In this document: positions 17,199 through 26,188 of the stretch, in pieces
Position numbering within the stretch: position 1 is the stretch's first letter
How the letters are laid out: each line of letters opens with the position of its first letter
NCBI GenBank assembly: GCA_013202895.1
Contig: JABMPR010000073.1
Location: 1 to 43,206 of the forward strand
Source: a bacterium
GTDB lineage: Bacteria > Fidelibacterota > UBA8477 > JABMPR01
Reading direction: 5' to 3'
DNA length: 43,206 nt
Notes under the pieces: generated by a model
Database searches by the model: none
What the model was told of the DNA's origin: nothing
Seen by the model: only the letters and a program-made list of their open reading frames with translations
Made by a program: the position numbers and the translations under genes

Positions 17199-18203
17199 CT
17201 ATTGTACCGATAGCCCAAGTGTAAATAAATGGACTGGATTAAAGGTTGAAAAATTGTTGAAAGCATAATTGAACTCGAAACCCAGAGGTCCCATGGAATG
17301 CTTAAACCCGAGACCAAAAGTGATATCCTCATCATCGTAATTTGTCTTATATCCCGTTCTGAGAGCAATCATTTCACCAAGCCAATACTCTAGACCCAAA
17401 TGAACCCGTTCCGTATAATCTCTGGCATGCACCAGATCCGCGGCTACGGTCAGATGTTGATTATTTCCAATATTAAAAAATTCCAGCATATCCATTGCAA
17501 CCCCTAGTCTAAAGGTGAGAGGTAGCGGGAAAGATTCAGCAATGTAACTTTTTTCCTGGGAAAAATTTGAGAGGCTCATGCCAATACGCAAATCACCAAC
17601 CCCCGGATAGAATAAAGTTCCCAGATCAAAAGCTGGGACACCGAGTGTTGCATCAACATCTTCAATTTCACCGGCAGCTAAATCCGTACTGGTATGTGCT
17701 GTACCAAGGTCCTCATAACAGTATTTGATCACACCACCAACTGAAAACTTTGTGCTTATGGCTGATGACAATCCAAGACCCATAGCCATTCCAGTGGGTG
17801 AAAAGGTACCCAGCTCAATAAAACCATTTGAGTTATTCGCTCGCATCGTGGCATTGATATCCCCATAGTTGACACTCACAACTTGAGCTGAAATCACCAG
17901 GCGGTCATTTAATTTGTACCCGCCACTCATGGCCATATGATTGATATCTGCAATCCAGGCAACATTTGAGAATGTAAAACCCGAGGCTGCGATATGAGCC
18001 ATACCCGCTGGATTCCAGAATACTGATGTCAGGTCTCCGTCCATTGTAGTAACTGCGGTCCCCATACCCATAGCTCTCGCACCAACAGGTATTGACAGCC
18101 ACTTAAACCCTGTTTGGGCCAGTTTTTTGACCGCCCAAGCATTTTGGGGCAGGAACAGCAATACTAGCATTGTGGTCACCAGGAGTTTTCTGGATTTAAT
18201 CAT
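17199..18203 (-). CDS. PorV/PorQ-like outer-membrane beta-barrel protein (UPF0164-like)
   Basis: ATG 18203 is chosen because it has an AGAGGTG site and starts directly at the signal peptide; an ATG 30 bp upstream is possible. The 334-aa product shows the PorV/PorQ signature after the signal: GFKWLSIPVGARAMGMGTA ... VFWNPAGMA, followed by alternating amphipathic strands and a C-terminal LFTLGLSVQ. In type IX secretion, PorV shuttles cargo with C-terminal signals from the translocon to the attachment complex. Here it is cotranscribed with a sorting-domain cargo gene (33 bp upstream), suggesting either a dedicated shuttle for these glycan enzymes or a lineage-expanded porin-like relative. Family call firm, dedicated role inferred. 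Confidence 0.8.
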   Translation of the reverse strand: MIKSRKLLVTTMLVLLFLPQNAWAVKKLAQTGFKWLSIPVGARAMGMGTAVTTMDGDLTSVFWNPAGMAHIAASGFTFSNVAWIADINHMAMSGGYKLNDRLVISAQVVSVNYGDINATMRANNSNGFIELGTFSPTGMAMGLGLSSAISTKFSVGGVIKYCYEDLGTAHTSTDLAAGEIEDVDATLGVPAFDLGTLFYPGVGDLRIGMSLSNFSQEKSYIAESFPLPLTFRLGVAMDMLEFFNIGNNQHLTVAADLVHARDYTERVHLGLEYWLGEMIALRTGYKTNYDDEDITFGLGFKHSMGPLGFEFNYAFNNFSTFNPVHLFTLGLSVQ

Positions 18204-18236
18204 ATTTACACCTCTATACTTTAGATACTTCATAGC

Positions 18237-19907
18237 TTATTTGAGATATGTTGCTTTTTGTACAATTGCTTCACTGTAGGTGCTTGCTCGAATAAAATAC
18301 AAGCCGCTTGAAACAGTTTCGTCTGGTTTCCAGTTAATACTATACTCACCAGGGAAATATTCTTCATCAGATAAGACAGCGATTTTTTGACCGAGTTGAT
18401 TAAAAACTTCAAATAAAACTGGCGCTGATTCCAACACTTCAAATTCAAGGGCAAAATTTCCGTTAAATGGGTTTGGATAACCCGCACGTATTTCAAAGGA
18501 GCCTGGTCGTAATATTTTTGTCCCTGGGTCAATACTGGTTGGTTCTATTAACTCAAAAAACAATTCCCCGCTATAGTCTTCTCCAGGCGCAGCGCTTGAA
18601 ATGGTTAAGGTATGACCTAAATCATTATAACCCGTTTCTGCTTCCCAAATATCCTCATTTGCTAAATGGATGGCAAATTCATGGCGATAGCGTAGGGCAG
18701 GGACTGGATCAGAAAGGTGCATAAACATATCATAGCTTCCTTCAAGTATGCCTTCTGGAATTCCACCACTAATGCTCACATAGGCAGTATCTCCCCCCAT
18801 CCACCAGCGAGGATCTTCCAGACTTAGGAGAGTATATTCATCCTGACTTGTCTGATGGCGGATGACCAATTCACAATTTCTTGGATTATAGGGGCTGGCA
18901 AAACCCTCATTGAATATGCTAAACTCACTCTCCAGCATTCCACCTGGTTTGACTTCATTTTGAAGTCTTGAGTCAAGTAATTGAAAACGATAGCCCAGAC
19001 GACGCTGAATTTCTGGCCAACATCCATTCTCTTCCCAACCATCAATGACCTCTGGATGATAATCTCGATTTAATACAGACCAGCGCATGCGCGCAAGATC
19101 GATGAGAGCATTTTCACATCCGGAGTAGGCACTTGGGTTGCAGGTCTCACCACCCTGAGGTACATACCTGTTATCCAGATTTAAATAAGTTTTATCCGCT
19201 TCAATATTGCCATAAGTCCCATAATCAGTAGCGCTGGCCAGGAAACAATCGTTATGTGCACCAGTTCTTGCCCGATAGGTTTCCGAGAAAGCCGAGTCCA
19301 GGCTTAGGGGATCATTATTGGAGAAGATTGCTTTTTTATAGCCTGGTGTGCGAATCACCACCATCCGATTCGCTGGAAGTTCTTCAAGCTCTTTAAAAAG
19401 AACAGATCTTCTATCACTGGTGTTGTCAAGATCATTACTTGAATAATACCATTCTCCCCAGGCCCCTATAAATCCAGCCTCGACATAAGCTATGGCATCG
19501 GCATTTTCCGTCCAGACAGGACCCAATTGATCAATATGGGTCTGGATCCATTCCAATGAGGCATCTTCACCATCCTGGTCATCGGTATAACTATAACGCA
19601 TGACCAGTTTTATTCCACCTTCTCTCGCCGCAGTCAGGTCATTGTGTACTCTTGTCAAAAAAGAATTTGAAAGACTATCTGTGCGGTAACTTCCAGTATT
19701 GTATATCCTTTGAGCAATAGTAAGTCCATCGTTCCTAAGGTTTGTGGCATAAGTAACCGAGACAGCACTACTTTTATATGCTGACAAACCCCGCTCAGGA
19801 TTAAGGAACAAATCGTCAGTAATTGTATAGGTGTGGTCAGTAAAGGACTGTCCAATAAGAGCCATTGAAAAAAGGCTAAAAATTAATATAATGAGCAAGT
19901 TTTTCAT
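18237..19907 (-). CDS. Secreted DUF4874/DUF4832 protein with C-terminal sorting domain
   Basis: The start is taken as ATG 19907 (MKNLLIILIFSLFSMALIGQ, signal peptide); a GTG 12 bp upstream is possible. The 556-aa product has DUF4874 (NPERGLSAYK near 36, VEAGFIGAWGEWYYS near 142-156) and DUF4832 (RRLGYRFQLLDSRLQNEV, FNEGFASPYNPRNCELVI). It ends with a type IX sorting/FlgD-like domain (AGYPNPFNGNFALEFEV, SSGLYFIRAS). The shared GxWGE block (Glu152) and PERG motif match the 730-2109 lipoprotein, so this is a surface-released or surface-attached version of the same activity. It is cotranscribed with the GH42/GHL-like lipoprotein (12 bp) and the PorV-like gene (33 bp). Glycosidase activity is plausible but unproven. 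Confidence 0.82.
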   Translation of the reverse strand: MKNLLIILIFSLFSMALIGQSFTDHTYTITDDLFLNPERGLSAYKSSAVSVTYATNLRNDGLTIAQRIYNTGSYRTDSLSNSFLTRVHNDLTAAREGGIKLVMRYSYTDDQDGEDASLEWIQTHIDQLGPVWTENADAIAYVEAGFIGAWGEWYYSSNDLDNTSDRRSVLFKELEELPANRMVVIRTPGYKKAIFSNNDPLSLDSAFSETYRARTGAHNDCFLASATDYGTYGNIEADKTYLNLDNRYVPQGGETCNPSAYSGCENALIDLARMRWSVLNRDYHPEVIDGWEENGCWPEIQRRLGYRFQLLDSRLQNEVKPGGMLESEFSIFNEGFASPYNPRNCELVIRHQTSQDEYTLLSLEDPRWWMGGDTAYVSISGGIPEGILEGSYDMFMHLSDPVPALRYRHEFAIHLANEDIWEAETGYNDLGHTLTISSAAPGEDYSGELFFELIEPTSIDPGTKILRPGSFEIRAGYPNPFNGNFALEFEVLESAPVLFEVFNQLGQKIAVLSDEEYFPGEYSINWKPDETVSSGLYFIRASTYSEAIVQKATYLK

Positions 19908-19919
19908 GTCGATTCCCAC

Positions 19920-21938
19920 TTAAATTTTCTTTTCCAACCAAACCACAGCACCGCGAGTTATGGGTGGCAGTTTGGAGCTTAAACCAAATTGGTTGTACTC
20001 TGATTCCAACATGATAATCTCACCTAAATATGGTAAAAATAATATATTATCCTCAGGTCCTGCATCCATAAAGAGGATTTCAACATCTTTTTGTGGAATC
20101 TGATTCGCATTTTTTTCGGCAATTATTCCAGTGTAATTCGCTATAAACACGTGAGGTTTACCATCCACTTGAGCAATCTGTGTGGCTATGCCAGGGCCAG
20201 CCTTCAAACTTACCAAAGGCTGAGCAGAAGCGTCCTTCGTCACTGTCTCCTGGAAGATCTTAAGTGCCTGTGTACATGCATTTCCAACCCAATTGTCCGT
20301 ATAAGCTGAAGCATTAAATTCTTTATGAGCCAAATTGTAATATTCCAATCCCGGGCTACCAATATGTTTGATACCCTGAGACAAATCCGCCAGCACATTC
20401 GTCTCCAACTTCTGGCGTTGGGTGCTGTACAAGCCTGTTTCGCCAGTGGTTAATATTTTGCAGCCCCTCGAACTCAAACCTTTCAGCAGATTGATCTCAT
20501 CCTGATTCAATATGCGTGATTCAGGCATGAGAAGAGTGGTACCTTTAAAATCAGCAAGAGTGCGCGGTGTGACAATTTCAAATTCCATGTGCGATTGTAG
20601 GAGCAAATACATTAATCCTTTATAGGCAGGGACAAAATCATTGGTAAAATAGTCTCTTGATTTGGGAGAAAAATAAACTCCTACCGGATTAATAGGTAGG
20701 CGGGGACTGAAAAAGGTATTCTCATGCTCTGAGATCCAGTTATAGACTCTAGCTCTGGTTTCATAATCATTTGATCCAGACATGACATGTCCCCGTGCAT
20801 CATAGGGGTTAGTTCCAGACATGATTTGAGACATAAACATATTTTCCATGGCATCTGATGCACTGATGTTTTCTTCCTCATCCCATGAATAGCTCAGCAT
20901 CCATGATGCTTTTCCTTCTGCAAAGGCTCTGAAGGACAGCATCCCTGTCATATAGGCAAACCAATCAATGGGTTCACGGCCTGCCGCAGTGTATCCACCT
21001 TCCGAATATTCATGGGCGATAGCATCTGAAACTGCATAAAGACGATAGACATCTGCACCCACAACGACGGCATCCTCACCAATTCCGGGGTAGATCTCGG
21101 GAATGAGTAAACAGTTTGGGTTCACCGATTGAATATTCATCTGAGCTTCGGCTACAAATTCTGTAATCGCATCCAGTCTGAAATCTAACCATTTCAGGAA
21201 ATTAGGATCGTCATAATTGCCAAGCTCGAGATCAGTAAATGCATCAAGACCAGTGCGGTTTTTGAATTCAGCCACAGTATATTTATCAAAACTGGCCCAG
21301 GTATCCCACCAGCCATCAAAATGGGTCATCCAATATGGGATATCAAGCCAGAGACCGTCAATTCCAGTGGCAGCTATAGCCCGCACATGGGCCATCCATT
21401 GTTCCCGCCATTCAGGGGCAAAAGGAGAGATCCAAACGTCCTCATCCCCCTTACTAATCCAAAAGGCATCTTTTTCACTAAAAATAGCCAGGTTTCCATT
21501 ACGATCAGCCTGGACCCAGTCCGGATGATCTTTATAAAAGGAATGTTCTGATGAATCTGCTTCTGCGGTAATGCATTCCATCCCAGCGATATAAACAAAG
21601 GCATAATTCCCAGCAGCATGGGCCTGGGCTGCCATTTCTCTTATGGCTTCAAGTTTCTCGGCTGGATCGAGCCAGCTGTCATATCGACCCGGGATATCAT
21701 TGTCTGTCTCAATACCAAAAACATGGGTTTCCTGAACCTTTTTAATTATCCCGGGAATGTTAGCCATACTCAGGCCATGTCCGGCAATCCGTGTTCGATG
21801 TGACCAATGGTCGGGGTCTGTGACTGCAATCGTGGCGCTTTTTGTATTCTCAGGAACACTCTCTGAGCTACATCTGATGTGTGTCATAGTAAGCAGCACG
21901 CAGACTAGAAGGAGGCAGGTGATCTGTCTTGCAGTCAC
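19920..21938 (-). CDS. Lipoprotein with GH42/GHL-like TIM barrel and class I GATase-like domain
   Basis: This 672-aa protein has a lipoprotein signal (LLTMTHIRC, Cys23). The N-terminal half is a TIM barrel: RIAGHGLSMANIPGIIKK, YAFVYIAGMECITAE, WREQWMAHVRAIAATGIDGLWLDIPYW (Asp at the end of a strand), and CLLIPEIYPGIGEDA (Glu candidate). The second half (GLMYLLLQSHMEFEIVTP, LLMPESRILNQDEINLLKG, SRGCKILTTGETG) resembles the trimerisation/GATase-like domain of GH42 beta-galactosidases and of hypothetical glycosidase family GHL6. A beta-sandwich end follows. It is likely a periplasmic or surface exo-glycosidase on the Gal/GalNAc glycan. It lies 10 bp after the DMT permease gene. I cannot assign a CAZy family with certainty. 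Confidence 0.65.
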   Translation of the reverse strand: MTARQITCLLLVCVLLTMTHIRCSSESVPENTKSATIAVTDPDHWSHRTRIAGHGLSMANIPGIIKKVQETHVFGIETDNDIPGRYDSWLDPAEKLEAIREMAAQAHAAGNYAFVYIAGMECITAEADSSEHSFYKDHPDWVQADRNGNLAIFSEKDAFWISKGDEDVWISPFAPEWREQWMAHVRAIAATGIDGLWLDIPYWMTHFDGWWDTWASFDKYTVAEFKNRTGLDAFTDLELGNYDDPNFLKWLDFRLDAITEFVAEAQMNIQSVNPNCLLIPEIYPGIGEDAVVVGADVYRLYAVSDAIAHEYSEGGYTAAGREPIDWFAYMTGMLSFRAFAEGKASWMLSYSWDEEENISASDAMENMFMSQIMSGTNPYDARGHVMSGSNDYETRARVYNWISEHENTFFSPRLPINPVGVYFSPKSRDYFTNDFVPAYKGLMYLLLQSHMEFEIVTPRTLADFKGTTLLMPESRILNQDEINLLKGLSSRGCKILTTGETGLYSTQRQKLETNVLADLSQGIKHIGSPGLEYYNLAHKEFNASAYTDNWVGNACTQALKIFQETVTKDASAQPLVSLKAGPGIATQIAQVDGKPHVFIANYTGIIAEKNANQIPQKDVEILFMDAGPEDNILFLPYLGEIIMLESEYNQFGLSSKLPPITRGAVVWLEKKI

Positions 21939-21948
21939 GACCCAGACC

Positions 21949-22815
21949 CTAATCGTTTGCCATGAGGTATGCTGCCAGAACGGCTAGAACCATACCCGTG
22001 ATAATGACAGGTTGTGGTATAACTGAATAGATAATCAAGCTCAGAATTATTGTAATTACAGGCGCTCCGGCATTCGTCAAGGGACTAACAATAATAGCTT
22101 TACCATAGCGAAAAGCATATACAATACACAGTGCCCCAACCGCATTAAGCACTTGTATCAATGCCGCTAAATACGGTCCTTTGAATCCCCAGTTAATGGG
22201 TTCACTAAAATCTGTCATATAAAGGGCAATAGGAGCTAACAGAAGCCCGGTGACCATCATATAGAAAAAGATGCTTTCGGCTTTCATGGTCTCATTGGCG
22301 AATTTCATGACATAAGCTTGAAATCCCCAGGCTGCAAAAACCAGGAGTGAAAAGATGACCCAGAGCGAACCCGCGGTGGCTGCATTTTCAGGTGGTGAAT
22401 ATGAAAGCAGGATAATGGCAATTAAGGCTGCAACAATCCCAATCCAACCGCGCTTGGAAGCCCTTTCCTTCAGCAAAATGAAAGATAAAATGATGGTCAC
22501 TACAGGCGACATTGATATGATGGGAAATATCATATAGGCAGGTCCCATTCGAAGTGTCTGAAAAAGTATGAGTTGACCGCCAGCACCGGTAAATCCAATA
22601 ATGGCGCCCAGCATAATAGACTTTTTGTCAAATTCAAGTTTCCAATCGATAATCTTGAGGGCAATCAGAGCAGGTGGGATCATGGTCAGAGCCCAAACCA
22701 CATAGCCCAATGTTGCCGGAAAACCCGCCTTTTCGGGAATCTCGATCAGAGCTCCCCAGATACCCCAAAAACTGGTAGTCACTATAGCGTAAACAAGCCA
22801 AAGTCTAGATTTCAT
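21949..22815 (-). CDS. EamA/DMT-family inner-membrane permease
   Basis: This 288-aa protein has about ten hydrophobic segments in two homologous EamA halves (LWLVYAIVTTSFWGIWGAL at the start; IFSLLVFAAWGFQAYVMKF at the start of the second half; P-x-x-x-I-I-L-S-x-I near each end). Drug/metabolite transporter members export or import small metabolites, and several act on sugars. Its ATG overlaps the stop of the KbaZ-family gene (ATGA), so translation is coupled to a catabolic enzyme, suggesting that it carries a substrate or product of this pathway. It might import the monosaccharide (GalNAc, galactosamine or galactose) or export an intermediate; the sequence does not say which. Confidence 0.82.
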   Translation of the reverse strand: MKSRLWLVYAIVTTSFWGIWGALIEIPEKAGFPATLGYVVWALTMIPPALIALKIIDWKLEFDKKSIMLGAIIGFTGAGGQLILFQTLRMGPAYMIFPIISMSPVVTIILSFILLKERASKRGWIGIVAALIAIILLSYSPPENAATAGSLWVIFSLLVFAAWGFQAYVMKFANETMKAESIFFYMMVTGLLLAPIALYMTDFSEPINWGFKGPYLAALIQVLNAVGALCIVYAFRYGKAIIVSPLTNAGAPVITIILSLIIYSVIPQPVIITGMVLAVLAAYLMAND

Positions 22816-24131
22816 GAATTTACTCCTGGTATCGGTTTATTAATTCCACATGCGCTGGCATAAGTCTCTAGAACCTGTCTGACTTTTCCATGCATAAGTG
22901 TTATTGGATCATTTTTGATTCGGCCCTCCCGAATTTTTTCATACTCAAAAGGCAAGTACTGACTGATAAGCGAGAGCGGGATAGTTTGTGTCGAAAGATT
23001 TTGAATGAGCTTATCCAAAGACTTTTGAAGGGCATCCGTTGGCCAATAGTAGCGGATACGGTCACTCAAACTGAAGAAAAACTCATACAGATGTTGCGAT
23101 GCGTCAGAGCTATAATGGCTATCCCAGTATTTCGGATCGCTGTTCATGGTGCTGATGATGCTGGATCGGATCTCAGAGCTTGTCCACCCGGGATTCAGGG
23201 TCAGCAGCTCTGATTCAATATGAGCCAGAGCAAGAATAGCCTCACGCAGAGCGTAGGTAAGTTGAGGTCCAACCTTGAGAATTGCGAAATGATCTTCAAC
23301 CAGTTTGCTCAATCCGCTGGCCAACTGATAATCCGTGGAATGGGCTTCAAATAGCAAGGAGTCATACCCCTCAATCAGCCGCACAAGAGCTACCGCTTCT
23401 GATGCTTTATATTCCGCCACAAATTGGGATCCAAATTCCAGACCGGGTTGTGCAACCACTGCAATGACACGATCCCAGGCTGCCCTCAAACCATGTTGAA
23501 TAAATAGATTTTTATGAATAGCTATCGTTTCAGCAACATCACTTGCTACACTGGGAACAAGTTCTTCAAATCCTTCATGGGAACCACCTGGCACTGGAAC
23601 CTCTGTTCCAATCACATATACGGGTGGGCTTAAATTTTCTCCAGCTATAGATTTTTCGGCAACTGCACACAGGTCAGCCGCCCGCTCAGCCACTAGCTTT
23701 GAGTCAAGTGCTCCTATAGGGTCATCAGAACAGCGCATGCTGGTATCGAGATGAATCTTACTAAATCCTGCCTTCACATATTCAGCAACAAGGACCCGTG
23801 CATTTGCCATGGCCTTTTCGGCTGGTAAATCCTGCCAGGCGTTGGGTCCTAAGTGATCACCTCCAAAAATAATATTGTCCTGTGCAAAATTCATGTCGGA
23901 GGCTATTGTCTTTACAAACTGAATAAAATCAGAGGGTAGCATCCCAGTATACCCACCAAACTGATCGACCTGATTTGAGGTCGCCTCAATCAAAAGAAGA
24001 CTATCATCAACTATTGCCTGTTCAAGCGCAGCTCTGATGACATGGGGATTGGCAGAACAGACGGCATAGATGCCCAAAGCCTGCCCGGCTTTATGTTGGC
24101 GTGTTAATTCTGAAAGTGAGCTATAATGCAT
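22812..24131 (-). CDS. KbaZ/GatZ-family protein (tagatose-bisphosphate aldolase subunit or tagatose-6-phosphate 4-epimerase)
   Basis: The start is ATG 24131 (MHYSSLSELTRQHKAGQALG), which matches family N-termini; the frame extends upstream to 24251 inside the PfkB gene. The 439-aa product contains GIYAVCSANPHVIRAAL, GGDHLGPNAW (90-99), SKIHLDTSMRC, IGTEVPVPGG and HSTDYQ, all KbaZ/GatZ/AgaZ landmarks with likely metal-binding His/Asp. In E. coli this family is the non-catalytic partner of the class II aldolase KbaY/GatY. A related Agrobacterium protein was shown to be a tagatose-6-phosphate 4-epimerase. No KbaY/GatY gene exists in the window, so the epimerase role (tagatose-6-P to fructose-6-P) deserves equal weight. 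It follows the PfkB gene by 4 bp and overlaps the permease start. Confidence 0.85.
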   Translation of the reverse strand: MHYSSLSELTRQHKAGQALGIYAVCSANPHVIRAALEQAIVDDSLLLIEATSNQVDQFGGYTGMLPSDFIQFVKTIASDMNFAQDNIIFGGDHLGPNAWQDLPAEKAMANARVLVAEYVKAGFSKIHLDTSMRCSDDPIGALDSKLVAERAADLCAVAEKSIAGENLSPPVYVIGTEVPVPGGSHEGFEELVPSVASDVAETIAIHKNLFIQHGLRAAWDRVIAVVAQPGLEFGSQFVAEYKASEAVALVRLIEGYDSLLFEAHSTDYQLASGLSKLVEDHFAILKVGPQLTYALREAILALAHIESELLTLNPGWTSSEIRSSIISTMNSDPKYWDSHYSSDASQHLYEFFFSLSDRIRYYWPTDALQKSLDKLIQNLSTQTIPLSLISQYLPFEYEKIREGRIKNDPITLMHGKVRQVLETYASACGINKPIPGVNS

Positions 24132-24135
24132 ATAC

Positions 24136-25086
24136 TTAAATAGAAATAAAGATCTCTTTCCCGTTCTCTTTGATAAAGGATAACATTTCCGGCATATCCG
24201 GTGAAGCCGTAGCCCCACCCGCTCTGGTGGTAGCAATGGCTCCGCAGGCACTTCCAGCTATAAGACAATTTTTCAGTTCATCACCCTGCAGCCAGCTTGA
24301 TAGAAATCCACAATTAAAACTATCTCCGGCTCCTGTAGTATCAATGGGGTCCACCTGATATACTTTTGTCTTGAGCGTCTCGCCCTTTGAGTGGGCTAAA
24401 ACTCCCTCACTGCCACATGTAATGACGGTTGTGCTGGCATATTGTGAAAGAAACTCGAGTGCTGCTTCTACATTATCTGTATGGGCAATACACATTGCCT
24501 CAGATTCATTTGGTAGGAAAACATCAATATATGGTAAAACTTCAAGGATATCATCTTCCCATTTTTCATCAGGATCCCAGCCCGGATCAAACGATGTGGT
24601 CATCCCCAGGGATTTAGCCCTCTTGAAAAGTTCCGCACAAGCAGGACGCATACCTGGCTGTAAATAGTATGAGGAAAAGTGCAGGTGCTTCCCGCGCTTT
24701 ACATAATCAAAATCAACATCGGCGAGATTAAAAGTCTCCATGGCTCCCATGTAGGTCATCATTGCATAATCGTCGGGATAAGAAAGAGCAACAGTAATAC
24801 CCGTCTGCTCATCATCCTTGACCTGAACTCCTGTACAATCAACTCCCCGTGCTGCCAGTGTATCGGTCACAATTTTTCCCAGATAGTCATTTCCCAGTTT
24901 GCCAATAAAGCCCACCTTCAGACCCAGATGGGCAATATTTGTTGCGAAGATTGCCGAAGCACTTCCCATGGTCAGGAGCATGCCTCTTGCCAGTTTTTCT
25001 TTCCCCATTTCTGGAAAACCCTGAGGATCATGAAGAATCAGATCCGCATTTAACTCTCCGACGACTACAATATCAAAATCACTCAA
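24136..25086 (-). CDS. PfkB/ribokinase-family sugar kinase (candidate tagatose-6-phosphate or hexosamine kinase)
   Basis: This 316-aa protein starts at a TTG with an AAAGGA site 6-7 nt upstream. PfkB features are IVVVGELNADLIL (7-19), GSASAIFATNIAHLGLKVGFIGKLGND (41-67), PNESEA (192-197) and the signature DTTGAGDSFN (249-258) with Asp255 as catalytic base. Between AgaS and KbaZ genes the classical assignment is tagatose-6-phosphate kinase. The sequence, however, looks more ribokinase-like than LacC/1-phosphofructokinase-like. It could instead phosphorylate the incoming hexosamine at C6, which a PTS-free pathway would need. It is part of a run with 27 bp and 4 bp spacers. Confidence 0.82.
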   Translation of the reverse strand: MSDFDIVVVGELNADLILHDPQGFPEMGKEKLARGMLLTMGSASAIFATNIAHLGLKVGFIGKLGNDYLGKIVTDTLAARGVDCTGVQVKDDEQTGITVALSYPDDYAMMTYMGAMETFNLADVDFDYVKRGKHLHFSSYYLQPGMRPACAELFKRAKSLGMTTSFDPGWDPDEKWEDDILEVLPYIDVFLPNESEAMCIAHTDNVEAALEFLSQYASTTVITCGSEGVLAHSKGETLKTKVYQVDPIDTTGAGDSFNCGFLSSWLQGDELKNCLIAGSACGAIATTRAGGATASPDMPEMLSFIKENGKEIFISI

Positions 25087-25113
25087 TTACGTTCCTTTCC
25101 AATCCCGGACATT

Positions 25114-26160
25114 TTAGAGTGTCACTACCTGGGTTAGGTTTCGTGGTTCATCAGGGTCCATGCCCTTCTTGAGAGCATTGTGATAGGCTAGTTGTTGTAG
25201 AATTGGGAGTGCCAGTATCAATCGAGCATTTTCTTCTACACCAGAATTGAGTTCCACAACATAATCTGCATTAGCACTTACAGCAGTATTTGCCGTCTCA
25301 CAGATAGCAATTGATTTGGCACCAAGTGCGTTCATTTCGCCAATGAGTTTGATTTCAGCATCACCTGTATGATCAGATAATAGATAAATGATAAGCGTAT
25401 CTTTGTCCACCAGAGACATGGGTCCATGGCGAAATTCAAGGCTGTGATAGGCCTCAGAATGGGCTACCGACATCTCTTTTACTTTCAGCATGCCTTCACT
25501 GGCCAATCCAAAATGAGGACCATGCCCCAGGTATATAAATTTTGTAAAACTATTGGATGATATAATCTCTTCAGCCAGTCCATTGTTTTTTCCCATAAGG
25601 GCTGTACCAATATCTGGCAGGCTTGAAAGCTGGTCGAAGAAGGATTGGTTCCCGGAAAATCGTGATGCCAGAATCTGAATTTGCAGCAGCATGCTGGTGA
25701 ATGAACGTGTCATCACAACGCTTTTTTCATCCGCATTTCCGATGAGATAGCGATATTCTCCCATCCTGGACAATTCGCTTTCCGCCCGGCATGTCAGCGA
25801 TATTCTATTGGTTTTGTACTTATTCAAAGTATTGCCAGCCAGTAAAATTTCAGAAGTGGTACCAGAGCGGGATATGAGAACAGCTGAATCGACGCCTCTC
25901 GATTTTGCATATAGATCGGCGTAAAACATTATATCTGCTGATGGGATAGCCTGGGCAGGAAGCCCGGTGATTGCTTTCCACATGGCTGCTGCACTTAATG
26001 AGAGATAATAGGATGTTCCTGATCCAATAAATCCGAAACTATGATCAGAAGCATTTTTGATGAGATCTGCAGTGGTTCCGTTTAAATTTTCGTTATGCTT
26101 AATCAATGACTGCCAGATTCTGGGCTGAGACATAATCTCTTCAACTGTGTGCTTCGTCAT
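25114..26160 (-). CDS. agaS: AgaS-like SIS-domain galactosamine-6-phosphate deaminase/isomerase
   Basis: This 348-aa cytoplasmic protein has two SIS domains. The first carries FGFIGSGTSYYLSLSAA and AVLISRSGTTSEILLA; the second carries IYLGHGPHFGLASEGMLKVKEM and HSEAYHSLEFRHGPMSLVD. The C-terminal LPILQQLAYHNALKKGMDPDEP...LTQVV is the characteristic AgaS ending and separates it from GlmS, which has an extra glutaminase domain. AgaS converts galactosamine-6-phosphate to tagatose-6-phosphate plus ammonia. It lies 28 bp downstream of the AgaR-like regulator and 27 bp upstream of the PfkB gene. It is the strongest single indicator that the locus degrades galactosamine or GalNAc. Confidence 0.88.
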   Translation of the reverse strand: MTKHTVEEIMSQPRIWQSLIKHNENLNGTTADLIKNASDHSFGFIGSGTSYYLSLSAAAMWKAITGLPAQAIPSADIMFYADLYAKSRGVDSAVLISRSGTTSEILLAGNTLNKYKTNRISLTCRAESELSRMGEYRYLIGNADEKSVVMTRSFTSMLLQIQILASRFSGNQSFFDQLSSLPDIGTALMGKNNGLAEEIISSNSFTKFIYLGHGPHFGLASEGMLKVKEMSVAHSEAYHSLEFRHGPMSLVDKDTLIIYLLSDHTGDAEIKLIGEMNALGAKSIAICETANTAVSANADYVVELNSGVEENARLILALPILQQLAYHNALKKGMDPDEPRNLTQVVTL

Positions 26161-26188
26161 AATTCCTCTCTTCTCTCTCTAGACGATG

